Virus record (IMG/VR): IMGVR_UViG_3300006076_000007 | Coordinates: 1-42,772 of that record | Reading direction: 5' to 3' (one strand) | DNA length: 42,772 nucleotides | Source of the DNA: a virus | In this document: positions 31,236 to 40,305 of the stretch, piece by piece | Layout: every line of letters starts with the position of its first letter | Position numbering within the stretch: position 1 is the first letter of the stretch | Made by a program: the position numbers and the translations under genes | The notes under the pieces: generated by a model | What the model was told of the DNA's origin: nothing | What the model saw: only the letters and a program-made list of their open reading frames with translations | Database searches by the model: none

Positions 31236-32138
31236 ATGAAATTATATGAATGTGTGGTAGAGGATAATAAAGATCCTGAATATTTAGGAAGAGTGCGTCT
31301 AAGAGTACTAGGGGTTCATAGTCCTAAACTTAAAGATGTAAAAACCAACGAACTACCTTGGAGTAGATGTTTACATCCTCTAGATCAAGGGAATACTTTT
31401 GGAACGAGTACGAATATTAAAGTAGGGACCTGGGGGTGGTGTTTTTCACTAAACGAGACAGATACGGAATTTCTATTTATAGGTACCTCGAAAGGTATTT
31501 TTAACGAAGTAACTACTAATATAGAAGGGGAGGAAGTAGGATTTAAAGATCCTGATGGTAAGTTTCCTTTAAGGAAAGGAATTCCTGATAATCCTCTAAC
31601 TTATGGTAAAAAATTAGATCCAGATATCACTAGAAATAGAGTTCAAGTAGACTCATTCACTGAAGGACCTGATACAGCTTCTGATTCTAAATATCCAGAT
31701 AATAAAGTATATGAAGATTATGAGGGAAATATAATAGAAGTTGATGGAACTAAAAATAATCCAAGAATAAGAGTACAACACTCAAGTGGAGCACGTATTG
31801 AAATATCTAAAAAGGGAGATATTACTATTCAGGCCTCATCTCAGGGTAATGTATGGATAGAGACTCCAGGATTATTTGCATTAGGAGCTGATGGTAATAT
31901 TATATTAAAGGGTGATTTAAAAGTAGTAGGTAGTATTGAAGCTACAGTTGATATCTCTGATAAAATGGGTACTCTAGATTCTCTAAGAACTCAACATGAT
32001 GTTAATGTTATTGCTTTTAATTCTCACACTCATTTATACAATCCTGGTAGTGGTGATCCAACACCTACAGTTATTCCTAATGCACCTGAATCTCCGGATC
32101 CTAAAACTAAATTCGTTTGGTCAGGTACTCCATTATAA
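31236..32138 (+). CDS. 5: Baseplate central spike, gp5-like, without lysozyme domain
   Basis: A 300-residue protein, about half the length of T4 gp5 (575). Residues 1-95 form the OB-fold (MKLYECVVEDNKDPEYLGRV, PWSRCLHPLDQG, GTWGWCFSLNETDTEFLFIG). Residues about 165-245 look like the start of the triple beta-helix, with RVQHSSGARIEISKKGDITI and alternating Ile/Gly. The end has FNSHTHLYN then GSGDPTPTV, an HxH tip-type motif like that which binds a metal ion in P2 gpV and related spikes. The T4 lysozyme insertion is missing; the M23 domain of the tape measure probably replaces it. AGGAGG precedes the ATG. Confidence 0.85.
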   Translation: MKLYECVVEDNKDPEYLGRVRLRVLGVHSPKLKDVKTNELPWSRCLHPLDQGNTFGTSTNIKVGTWGWCFSLNETDTEFLFIGTSKGIFNEVTTNIEGEEVGFKDPDGKFPLRKGIPDNPLTYGKKLDPDITRNRVQVDSFTEGPDTASDSKYPDNKVYEDYEGNIIEVDGTKNNPRIRVQHSSGARIEISKKGDITIQASSQGNVWIETPGLFALGADGNIILKGDLKVVGSIEATVDISDKMGTLDSLRTQHDVNVIAFNSHTHLYNPGSGDPTPTVIPNAPESPDPKTKFVWSGTPL

Positions 32139-32157
32139 ATATATAAAGGAGTCTTGA

Positions 32158-32571
32158 TTGGAAACACAAAAGTATATTGATATATCTCCTATTAGAGATT
32201 CTTCAGATAATTTATACTATAGTAAACAGTTTAATATAGATGCTATTAATAACGCTATTATGAATTTATTTTCTATAGAATTAGGAGAAGTACCTGGTAA
32301 GCCTTGGTTAGGAAATCCTCTTTCTGTTTATTTATTTGATAATATTGGATATTTTGAGCAAAGATCTATCGAGATTTCTATAAAAAATACTCTTGAAATA
32401 TATGAACCAAGAGCTAACATAGATTATATAAATGTTAATGTAATTGATGCGGAAAATTCTATCGAGATAAATATAGGATACTATGCAGTAATAGGATCTC
32501 AGGAAGTATTTGAGGATCTAAAATTTAAGTACTCACATAATAATATGACATCTATAACACAAAGAATTTAA
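32158..32571 (+). CDS. 25: Baseplate wedge protein gp25
   Basis: A 137-residue protein, size of T4 gp25 (132). The core FNIDAINNAIMNLFSIELGE, then VPGKPWLGNPLSVYLFDNIG and ISIKNTLEIYEPRANIDYIN, is the well-conserved gp25 family shared with type VI secretion TssE. It sits at the inner ring of the wedge and contacts the sheath. It starts at TTG with AAAGGAG seven bases before it; there is no in-frame ATG nearby. Gene order 5-25-6 differs from T4 but is found in marine T4-like phages. Confidence 0.9.
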   Translation: METQKYIDISPIRDSSDNLYYSKQFNIDAINNAIMNLFSIELGEVPGKPWLGNPLSVYLFDNIGYFEQRSIEISIKNTLEIYEPRANIDYINVNVIDAENSIEINIGYYAVIGSQEVFEDLKFKYSHNNMTSITQRI

Positions 32572-32582
32572 GGAAAAAATAA

Positions 32583-35500
32583 ATGGCTGGTAACCAAGAT
32601 ACTATAAAGGAAGTTATACCTTTCTCATATGATGAAATAGAACAAAAAGTAAAGGACTTACTAATATCTAAAGGGTTTAAAGATATTCAATATCCTGGAT
32701 CTAATATAAGTCAAATTTCGGATATTATGACATATTTAATACATGTATTAAATACTAATACCGCTATTAATTTACAAGAGGTTCTTCTTCCTTTAGCTAC
32801 TAAGAGATCTAATGTGTTATTTTCTGCTAGACATCTAGGATATGAGGCTAAAAGAAAAACATCCTTTAGATATAAGCTTAAAATTAACTTTAAAAAAGTG
32901 AATAATATACCTGATACTCAACCGTATAATTTTATTTTAGATAAGTATACTAAGTTCACAAGTAATGGAAATGATTATTATTATATGGGGAATCCTATAG
33001 TAGTTGAAGGTATTACTAATAAAAATAGATTTGATAAGTCCTTTAGTATTGAAGTAAAAGAGGGTGTTTTACATAGATATGAGGATGAAGACTTTCTAAA
33101 TATTAGAGCTTATAATGAAATTACAGATTCAGGAACTTTTACTAGACAGCACTATATGATACCTTATAGAGATGTTGAGGAAGATGGTATAGAATTATTT
33201 TTGACATATGTAGATGATTATGGAACTCTAATCGAGAAAGAAAAATGGGATAGATATAATTCTATTATGATAGATAGTTCTTTTAATGAAGTTCAGAAAA
33301 AGTTTATTACTCTAGAAAATATATTTCTAGAGATGCCTTCTGTATTTTTTGAGATAGGTGGAATAGGAAATCCTGTTAGAATCAATACACTAATTCAAGC
33401 TAATGTATTAATAACAAAAGGTTCTAAAGGAGAGGCAGGAAATAACTTCGAAGTATCGGCAGAACTTAAAGATAAGATTTCGGTATATATGGAAGATATT
33501 ATTCATTACGGTACAGATGAAGAGTCTATAGATGAAATAAAAGAAAATGCTATGATTTTTCATAATAGTGCTAATAGAGCAGTTACAGCTCTAGACTATA
33601 AAGCTATAGTTAAAAGTCATGAATCTGTAAGATATGGAGATGTATGGGGTTCAGACGAAGAATTTTATGATGTATTTTTACCTGGTAATATTTTATTTAG
33701 TTTATTCCCTCAGAGAACTAAACGAGAGATTAATCCTACTGAATTAAATAGTGACTATAATATGAAGGATGAATATAATGCATATAAATTACAATTCGAT
33801 CTTCAATATATGCCTAGAAGACCTAAAATGAATTTTTTAGCAGATCCTTCGACTAATCCTATCACTAGACCCGTAGACTATATTCCTAGACCTACTAATT
33901 ATATGGATAAGCCTGCAGGATGGGATGATTATACACAAGGAGGTGTTCTACCACCTCCACCTGAAGTAAGCCCAAATCCTGGAGAGAAGCCTCAAATTCA
34001 ATATCCACCAGAGAGAGCTAATTATTTTGCAGATGCTTCTGCAGGTGGAGGTACTCAACCTCAATTACCAGCTGATTGGATAGAAAATCCTAATATTTCT
34101 GGTACTTTTGATGGTCTAAATCCCGAACCTGGATTAGAGATAATTCAAGATAGTACCTTTGTAGAAATTTTTGAAAAATATATAAAAACTATACCGACAG
34201 ACGATGCAAATATCTATATTAATAACGATCAAGCTTGGTATGATGATGATAGTACTCACGGATTAAATGATAGTGCAGCTGGTGGTTCTTTTGGAGGTAC
34301 TGCTGGAGATGGTACTCTATATAAAGAATGGTTGAGTAAACCAGAAGTTATTAAATATATTGAATGGTTGAAAGAAGACTATCTATATAGAAAATCTCTA
34401 GCTGAGTATACTACCTGGGAAAGTAATAGAAATGAATTCCAGGACTATCTTGACTATTTAGGATCTGAAACCGGAATAGAATATACCTCATGGTTTAATT
34501 CTCTAGATTCTATACAACAACAAGAGGTATTAAATTATGAAGAATATCTAACTAATGTAGAGAGATATAGTGAAAATAAAAAAGATCAAGACTCTTTGTT
34601 AGATAACTGGTATTTAAGAGATTCTGAGATATATAAAAATTCTAATATAAAAACAGGTGAAGATGATAATACTATATTTTCATCACTGGATAAATATAAA
34701 GTCATGACTATGAATCATATGTATAGACAACCTGCTTACTGTAACTTTGATTTTAATGTTCGTGTTATTAACTATGAATTAAGTAGTCAGATTTCAGAAA
34801 CTAATCAAGCTATTTTTGATGTTATTAATGCATATTTTAAAAACTATATAGAAAAGTTAGGAGTAGAGTATTTCTCATCTAATTTAAAAAGAAGAGTCGA
34901 TGAGGTAGTAGGTGATTCTACTGGAGTAGAAATAGATCTAAAGACAGATATTAGTCTTCATAGAATAATGTTTGATGAATTTTCAGCTTTATTATATTCA
35001 CAAAATATTAATAAAATTATTATTAAAATTGCCTTTCCTTTTGAAAATATGTTTGGTAATGGTATAGATTTTGATGGATATAAGGTGCTACCTAATATAG
35101 ATACAGATAGCTTTATTTTAGGTAGAACTAAATTTACAGCTGAAGAGCCTACAGAATCTGCTACTTTAGGTTCAGGAGTAACTGTTTCTATTAATACTAA
35201 TGAAGTAATAATGGTTCAGGATAATTCTGTGTATAAATATTATAAATCCTTAGAAGATAGACCCTCTATTATAGTAGATTCTGAGAATTTTGAGGATCCT
35301 AATAAGTGGATAGATCTTAATGATAAAATAGATATAATTAGAAATGATACAGTTAAGGTTCTTAGAAAAGGTTCATCTAATTACGAATATTTAAGTGTAA
35401 AGGAAGATATGACTCAGGTTAACTTATATTTTGTATTAGATAGTATCAATAATGGATATGACTCAACTAAATGGAATACAGTTTTTAATTTTAATGATAT

Positions 35501-35903
35501 AAATGGAGATCCTGTAGTATTAAAACCTCTAAGCTTATATGTAAAGAAAAACATAGATGGGGATTATGATGTACCTAATACATTTAGAACAGTAGATGAT
35601 TTTGTAGAGGTTCCTATATATATAGGAGATCCTCTAGATGCTAATATACCAGATATAGAGGTAGGTTCTTATATAATTCGTAATGGAAGATTTCAACATA
35701 TTGAGGTTCATTTAGAATTTGAAGATCAGGAACAAGATGGGCAAATTATTGGAGCAGGTAAAATTCCTGCTAGTTTTACATTTACTGACTATGGATTCGG
35801 TTATCTTAACTTAGTGTATCCTAATCAAGTAGAGGCTAGCTCGGATAATATTCCTTTTACCGCCAATACAATGCCTAGATTAAGACAAGTTAAATTTCTA
35901 TAG
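32583..35903 (+). CDS. 6: Baseplate wedge protein gp6, enlarged
   Basis: A 1106-residue protein, well above T4 gp6 (660). The N-terminus (PFSYDEIEQKVKDLLISKGF, then SDIMTYLIHVLNTNTAINLQ, LPLATKRSNVLFSARHLGYE) is the conserved gp6 start. ANRAVTALDYKAIVKSH and a later AFPFENMFGNG are further gp6 marks. Two additions explain the length. A Pro-rich acidic stretch runs from about 407 to 700 (DYIPRPTNYMDKPAGWDDY, LPPPPEVSPNPGEKP). A C-terminal region from about 840 contains the SLEDRP / SENFEDPNKW module that recurs in gp7. gp6 forms the iris dimers that hold the baseplate ring together. AAGGAA precedes the ATG. Confidence 0.85.
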   Translation: MAGNQDTIKEVIPFSYDEIEQKVKDLLISKGFKDIQYPGSNISQISDIMTYLIHVLNTNTAINLQEVLLPLATKRSNVLFSARHLGYEAKRKTSFRYKLKINFKKVNNIPDTQPYNFILDKYTKFTSNGNDYYYMGNPIVVEGITNKNRFDKSFSIEVKEGVLHRYEDEDFLNIRAYNEITDSGTFTRQHYMIPYRDVEEDGIELFLTYVDDYGTLIEKEKWDRYNSIMIDSSFNEVQKKFITLENIFLEMPSVFFEIGGIGNPVRINTLIQANVLITKGSKGEAGNNFEVSAELKDKISVYMEDIIHYGTDEESIDEIKENAMIFHNSANRAVTALDYKAIVKSHESVRYGDVWGSDEEFYDVFLPGNILFSLFPQRTKREINPTELNSDYNMKDEYNAYKLQFDLQYMPRRPKMNFLADPSTNPITRPVDYIPRPTNYMDKPAGWDDYTQGGVLPPPPEVSPNPGEKPQIQYPPERANYFADASAGGGTQPQLPADWIENPNISGTFDGLNPEPGLEIIQDSTFVEIFEKYIKTIPTDDANIYINNDQAWYDDDSTHGLNDSAAGGSFGGTAGDGTLYKEWLSKPEVIKYIEWLKEDYLYRKSLAEYTTWESNRNEFQDYLDYLGSETGIEYTSWFNSLDSIQQQEVLNYEEYLTNVERYSENKKDQDSLLDNWYLRDSEIYKNSNIKTGEDDNTIFSSLDKYKVMTMNHMYRQPAYCNFDFNVRVINYELSSQISETNQAIFDVINAYFKNYIEKLGVEYFSSNLKRRVDEVVGDSTGVEIDLKTDISLHRIMFDEFSALLYSQNINKIIIKIAFPFENMFGNGIDFDGYKVLPNIDTDSFILGRTKFTAEEPTESATLGSGVTVSINTNEVIMVQDNSVYKYYKSLEDRPSIIVDSENFEDPNKWIDLNDKIDIIRNDTVKVLRKGSSNYEYLSVKEDMTQVNLYFVLDSINNGYDSTKWNTVFNFNDINGDPVVLKPLSLYVKKNIDGDYDVPNTFRTVDDFVEVPIYIGDPLDANIPDIEVGSYIIRNGRFQHIEVHLEFEDQEQDGQIIGAGKIPASFTFTDYGFGYLNLVYPNQVEASSDNIPFTANTMPRLRQVKFL

Positions 35904-35914
35904 GAGAGTAATAT

Positions 35915-38900
35915 ATGAATAATATTACAGGCGTGACAGGAGACTATACACTTTCTTCTTTAAATTTTAGAGAAGATGATGTTTTTCGTGGAGTAGTAGA
36001 GGCTATATCTCCTAAGAAGATATTTGAGGAAAATAAAGCGATAATAGACTCTTTTGTAGACCTATTAGTAGAAGAATCTCCTATATCTATCAATATTACA
36101 GATATTTTTAATAAAGATAAGAGTATAGAAAGTCTAGATGCTATACAAAAACAATTTGCACAGGTATATCTAAATAATTTTTATGAGGTATGGAATAAAT
36201 CTAAAAACGATTATAGATTAAAGAATAAACTTGATAATCTAATAAAAAAATATCAGTCTGTAGGAATTGAAATTAGTAGAGAAGGTTCCTTTCTAGATTT
36301 CTTTCAAAATGAAGAAGAGATGTATACTGCTGATAGATATATGATGGCTAAAACTTTTAATGAGAAGAAGGGGACAGAAGTAGCAGTAGAATATGCATAT
36401 AAGATGGCTTGGCTATCAGATATAGAAGGACCCTTAAGAGATGCATATTATTTTGATATTAAATCACAGTCATGTTTAGGATTATCTGAAGGTTTCACTG
36501 TATGTGGAGAAAGATTAGATGATCCTGTTCCTCCAGAACCTCCTCAAGAAGTACAGGATATGTTTCCTGGAATTTGGCCATTACCATTTAAAAATCCTTT
36601 ATTATGTAGTAATTCCGCTGCGTCTAGAGTAGGTTCTTTTACAGTATCAAATTCAGCATCTAATGATAGTTGTACTAAATTTACATATGAGGTGGAGGGT
36701 TCTTTATTTCCTGAGTTCTTTGAAGCTTTTGTTCTACCTTTAGTACATCCCTTAGGATTTGGGTATATATATAGAAAGATAACATCAATTTTATTTGAGG
36801 ATTATTTTAATTTAGAATATATTTATAGATGTGATGAGATAGGTGTTAGATCTTTATGTCAAGAGGGTGATTGTTCTAAATCTCTTACAGAGGTATATGC
36901 AAAAAGAATTCCGGATGAATATTCAGCTAGCCAGAGTATATCTAAATCTCAATTAAAATATATAGATAAAGGTATATCTATTAAAGGTACATATAAAAAT
37001 TGGGATTATGAAAAATATACTTTCGATAATGGGAGTTATCTTATTCAGTATACATATGCTCCACCTATAGGAGTAGTACAACAAGTAATAGAGTATTTCG
37101 ATGTGGCTAAAAATAGACTGAACAATTTAGTTAAAAACCCATCTTTTGATGAATGGTATGACTGGAATATTCAGATAAATAGTAACTGGACTATAAGAAA
37201 TGGCTTTGCAGAGTTTCTTGGAAAGTCCACATCTGGAGAAGAAGACCAATACAAATTAACTCAACCTATATCTTTAACAAAGAATAGAAATTATGAAATT
37301 GTTGTTAAGATAGATGGGTTAGAACCAAATCAAAGAGCTATATTTAGAATAAACGAGAGAAAGATTTATGATATTAATGGTAATGTTTCTAGTATAGAGT
37401 ATGATCAGTGGGAGTTATCGGAAAATATAGAATATAATATAGGATATACGGGATATGGAGGTGAGAGAATTCAAATTTTCACTGAAGAATCTGGAGTATC
37501 TTTTAGATTAGAATATGTTAATATCTTTATTAATGAGCCTAGTAAGAGATATACTAATGAAAGAGATCAGAGTGACATTTTTATAGTAAATTTAGATAAA
37601 CCGATTCTTAACATGTTTACTCATGATGAAATGGTTATAAGAACAGATACTGTTTTTTCAGATGATATGAATGAACTATATTATAATTTACTATCAGATG
37701 ATGATCGCTATCCTATTGTAGGCCAAAATATGATAGTAAATGAGTATAGTATTGGACAGTCCGATATAGAAACTAATGGGAATAATCAGTGGATTAATGT
37801 TATAGAGCATTTAACCGTAGATTATATGATGCCTACTATCGGATCGGGTAGATTACGAACGAGATATGAGGCTGTAAAAGATTTAGGATTAATTAATTTA
37901 CTTGATGAAAATTTTGAAGATGATAGTAGATGGCGAATTTTATTTAATAATATAGATCTTAAAACGGAAATAGATGAGGGTATTACTAATGAAGGAGCTT
38001 TTAGAGTAGGGTCTAGAACATCTAATCCTTCAGGTTTAGTAATTCCTAAAGGATCTGATAATACAACATACATGACAGATGAATTAAGTATAGACCGAGA
38101 TTTTGAAGAAGAGTGGATTTCGGGAATCGAAGATATTTCATTTACTAATCCTTCTAAATGGTTTATGACATCTGATTGGAGAATTGAAGAGTTCTTTAAT
38201 ACCGAATCTAATTATGCAGAAATAAAACCTAGAAATGTAATTCAAACAACTGGAAATACTCAATTAGTAGATGTACAGGTAGGTACTAAAATTGAATATA
38301 TTAATGAGGTATCAGGACCCGATACAGATAATACACCACCGTTCGGTCATAAATTTTATGTATATGAATCTCTAGAAGATAGAGGTATTATAGATATTAA
38401 TAAAGAAGATTTTGTTAGTTCTACTAAATGGAAGAAATTCAGGAGAAGTATTTTTGCAACTATTGAAAGAGAAATTGATACGGATACTATTCTAGAAAAT
38501 GAGATAATTAAGATAGATGTTATAGTAGAACCACAAACGGACTATAATGATATCGATAACTGGATTGAAATGACTGTAGGAAATGAAGGAGATTTTACAT
38601 ATAGATATAGAGAAAATAATGATTATTGGGTAGATATTGTATCTGGTGATTTAGTAACCTATCAATTATATAAAAATGGTAATCTACAATCTGAAACTCA
38701 ATATAAAGCACTAGCAAATTTAGGAGAAATTAATCTAAAGAGTGAGAACTTTAATAACGTGACAAACTGGGAAATACAAAATAATGTAGATAATGTTCCT
38801 AGATATACATATAAAGCTAATGATAATAATATTATAGTTAATTTAACTGTAGGTATGAGTATTGATATTATAGAAGAGGATTATTATACTAAAAGAGTAC

Positions 38901-39139
38901 GAACTCGATTTATTAGTAAAACTAATAGGAATAATATTAATCTAGCATCAGAGAATTTTTCTGATATTAATTTATGGACTAAAGAAGATGTAAATGATCC
39001 TGTTAGAGTTACTTCATACAAGCATCTAAAATGGGGTGGATTATATAAACCAGGAGATAGGATATACTTTACTGCGAGTCCTACATTTAGAGGTAAAATT
39101 ACTTATTTTAATGCTAGTGTATTTAATAAAAAAATATAA
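35915..39139 (+). CDS. 7: Baseplate wedge protein gp7
   Basis: A 1074-residue protein, close to T4 gp7 (1032). The first 220 residues (SLNFREDDVFRGVVEAISPK, KQFAQVYLNNFYEVWNKSKN, AVEYAYKMAWLSDIEGPLRD) fit gp7 and follow gp6 as in T4. The segment FFEAFVLPLVHPLGFGYIYR is another conserved element. From about residue 650 the protein carries four degenerate modules with a common ENF-x(5)-W signature at about 655, 817, 929 and 1000 (INLLDENFEDDSRW, IDINKEDFVSSTKW, INLKSENFNNVTNW, INLASENFSDINLW). A jelly-roll-like segment lies before them (DEWYDWNIQINSNWTIR). gp7 links the wedge to peripheral baseplate parts. AGGAG before the ATG. Confidence 0.8.
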   Translation: MNNITGVTGDYTLSSLNFREDDVFRGVVEAISPKKIFEENKAIIDSFVDLLVEESPISINITDIFNKDKSIESLDAIQKQFAQVYLNNFYEVWNKSKNDYRLKNKLDNLIKKYQSVGIEISREGSFLDFFQNEEEMYTADRYMMAKTFNEKKGTEVAVEYAYKMAWLSDIEGPLRDAYYFDIKSQSCLGLSEGFTVCGERLDDPVPPEPPQEVQDMFPGIWPLPFKNPLLCSNSAASRVGSFTVSNSASNDSCTKFTYEVEGSLFPEFFEAFVLPLVHPLGFGYIYRKITSILFEDYFNLEYIYRCDEIGVRSLCQEGDCSKSLTEVYAKRIPDEYSASQSISKSQLKYIDKGISIKGTYKNWDYEKYTFDNGSYLIQYTYAPPIGVVQQVIEYFDVAKNRLNNLVKNPSFDEWYDWNIQINSNWTIRNGFAEFLGKSTSGEEDQYKLTQPISLTKNRNYEIVVKIDGLEPNQRAIFRINERKIYDINGNVSSIEYDQWELSENIEYNIGYTGYGGERIQIFTEESGVSFRLEYVNIFINEPSKRYTNERDQSDIFIVNLDKPILNMFTHDEMVIRTDTVFSDDMNELYYNLLSDDDRYPIVGQNMIVNEYSIGQSDIETNGNNQWINVIEHLTVDYMMPTIGSGRLRTRYEAVKDLGLINLLDENFEDDSRWRILFNNIDLKTEIDEGITNEGAFRVGSRTSNPSGLVIPKGSDNTTYMTDELSIDRDFEEEWISGIEDISFTNPSKWFMTSDWRIEEFFNTESNYAEIKPRNVIQTTGNTQLVDVQVGTKIEYINEVSGPDTDNTPPFGHKFYVYESLEDRGIIDINKEDFVSSTKWKKFRRSIFATIEREIDTDTILENEIIKIDVIVEPQTDYNDIDNWIEMTVGNEGDFTYRYRENNDYWVDIVSGDLVTYQLYKNGNLQSETQYKALANLGEINLKSENFNNVTNWEIQNNVDNVPRYTYKANDNNIIVNLTVGMSIDIIEEDYYTKRVRTRFISKTNRNNINLASENFSDINLWTKEDVNDPVRVTSYKHLKWGGLYKPGDRIYFTASPTFRGKITYFNASVFNKKI

Positions 39140-39142
39140 ATA
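39135..39142 (+). promoter_or_regulatory. Possible late promoter TATAAATA (plus strand)
   Basis: Exact late element overlapping the gp7 stop codon, 19-26 bases before the GTG start of the next gene. Confidence 0.5.
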
Positions 39143-39160
39143 AATTAAAAAAGGTTTAAG

Positions 39161-39832
39161 GTGAAACTAGAAGATAAAGTGAATAAACCTACAGAAGGAT
39201 ATTTTAAGCTAGAATGTCTTGATAGTGAAGGCAATATTATAGATACCTTTGAAGATAAAAATATGATTATGTTTAATTCAAAACCATCTGTAGCTAATTC
39301 TACTATCGGATTCTTTCCACCTGTAGATTTTATAAACAAAATAGTTTTAGGTGATAGGGGACACGAGGTTGGAACAGGAAATCTACTAATTGGTCGAGAC
39401 TTTGGATATCAAAGAGAAAAACTATTTGCAGAGGAAGAATTGGGTAATACCTATGTAATAGTATTTAATCCTTTAACTAGAGCTGGAGATGGCTCCATAA
39501 GCGAAATAAGATATGAAGCATATCATACAGGAAACTCTCAAAAAGATGTAGTTCTACAAAATAAAGCTAAAGTATCTGCTAAAATTATTAATGTTAGTAC
39601 TATAGAATATCAAATTGAGATAGATCCTTCAAATGCTAATGGTCCTCAGGGAGTACAAGTGTGGACAGAAGCTGCTTTATTTACAAAAAGAGGAGAATCT
39701 CCTGAATATTGGAATCAGACGGCTCCTGTAGGAACACCTAAAAACGGAAAGATATTTTCTATGAGGACATTTCCTGCTAAAATTAAAGAACCAACTACTA
39801 CGTTTAGAATTACGTGGCGAATAATATTTTAA
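39161..39832 (+). CDS. Baseplate/virion structural protein in the gp8 position
   Basis: A 223-residue protein starting with GTG; AAGG lies six bases upstream. It is a beta-rich protein with features of phage baseplate attachment proteins: INKIVLGDRGHEVGTGNLLI, TYVIVFNPLTR, and a closing SMRTFPAKIKEPTTTFRITW then RIIF, an ending common in phage structural proteins. It follows gp7 where T4 has gp8, but at 223 residues it is shorter than gp8 (334) and I see no clear gp8 signature. It may instead be a fibre-attachment protein connecting to the fibre cluster. Confidence 0.55.
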   Translation: MKLEDKVNKPTEGYFKLECLDSEGNIIDTFEDKNMIMFNSKPSVANSTIGFFPPVDFINKIVLGDRGHEVGTGNLLIGRDFGYQREKLFAEEELGNTYVIVFNPLTRAGDGSISEIRYEAYHTGNSQKDVVLQNKAKVSAKIINVSTIEYQIEIDPSNANGPQGVQVWTEAALFTKRGESPEYWNQTAPVGTPKNGKIFSMRTFPAKIKEPTTTFRITWRIIF

Positions 39833-39847
39833 AAATAAGGAGATATA

Positions 39848-40240
39848 ATGCCTAGAACAACACTTCAACAGTTTACAGACTACTACGAGATAAAAAATGG
39901 ATATATAGGATCAGAGGATTCTTTAAATAAAGCAGTTCATCAAGCTAAGTTAGAAATTAATGAGTTATGGAATTGGGCTGCCGGAGGGTCAGATACTATC
40001 GATCTACCAGATGGTGGAATTAATTCATATATTATTAATGATAATAAATATAATGATATAGTAGGAGATACAGCTAAGTTAGCTAGATCTACTCAATGGT
40101 GTCAAGTAAATTTATTTGATACAACAGCAGTTCAGGGCAAAACAGATATTGAAAGATGCTGGAGTTCTGCTACTACGTGGAAGGTAATTACTGGAATGTC
40201 TGATATGGGTGATACCGTATATAACGGTGGTAGTTGGTAA
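39848..40240 (+). CDS. Unrecognised small virion-type protein
   Basis: A 130-residue protein. The start is helical (TLQQFTDYYEIKNGYIGSED, then LNKAVHQAKLEINELWNWAA). The second half is rich in Trp, Gly, Asp and Asn and looks beta-structured (ARSTQWCQVNLFDTTAV, ERCWSSATTWKVITGMS), ending NGGSW. No family recognised. AAGGAG seven bases before the ATG. It is the last gene of the rightward baseplate unit, so a peripheral baseplate or fibre-network role is likely. Confidence 0.55.
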   Translation: MPRTTLQQFTDYYEIKNGYIGSEDSLNKAVHQAKLEINELWNWAAGGSDTIDLPDGGINSYIINDNKYNDIVGDTAKLARSTQWCQVNLFDTTAVQGKTDIERCWSSATTWKVITGMSDMGDTVYNGGSW

Positions 40241-40252
40241 TATCCTTATTAA

Positions 40253-40292
40253 GTTTATTTTAAGTATAATTTACTATTATATATTATAAATA
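40253..40292 (+). promoter_or_regulatory. Promoter region of the gp55 gene, early-type with embedded TATAAATA
   Basis: TTTTAAG (ending 40264), ten bases, then TATTAT (40275-40280) and ATATTA resemble the plus-strand promoters at 145, 22012 and 42530. An exact late element TATAAATA follows at 40285-40292, 14-21 bases before the ATG. Either or both may be used. A late element here would give gp55 positive feedback on its own synthesis. Confidence 0.5.
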
Positions 40293-40305
40293 AATAAGGA
40301 TAATT

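Noticed and set aside
32134-32141. TATAAATA on the plus strand before gp25
   Set aside because: The implied start would fall within the AAAGGAG ribosome-binding site, leaving no usable leader; also overlaps the gp5 stop region.
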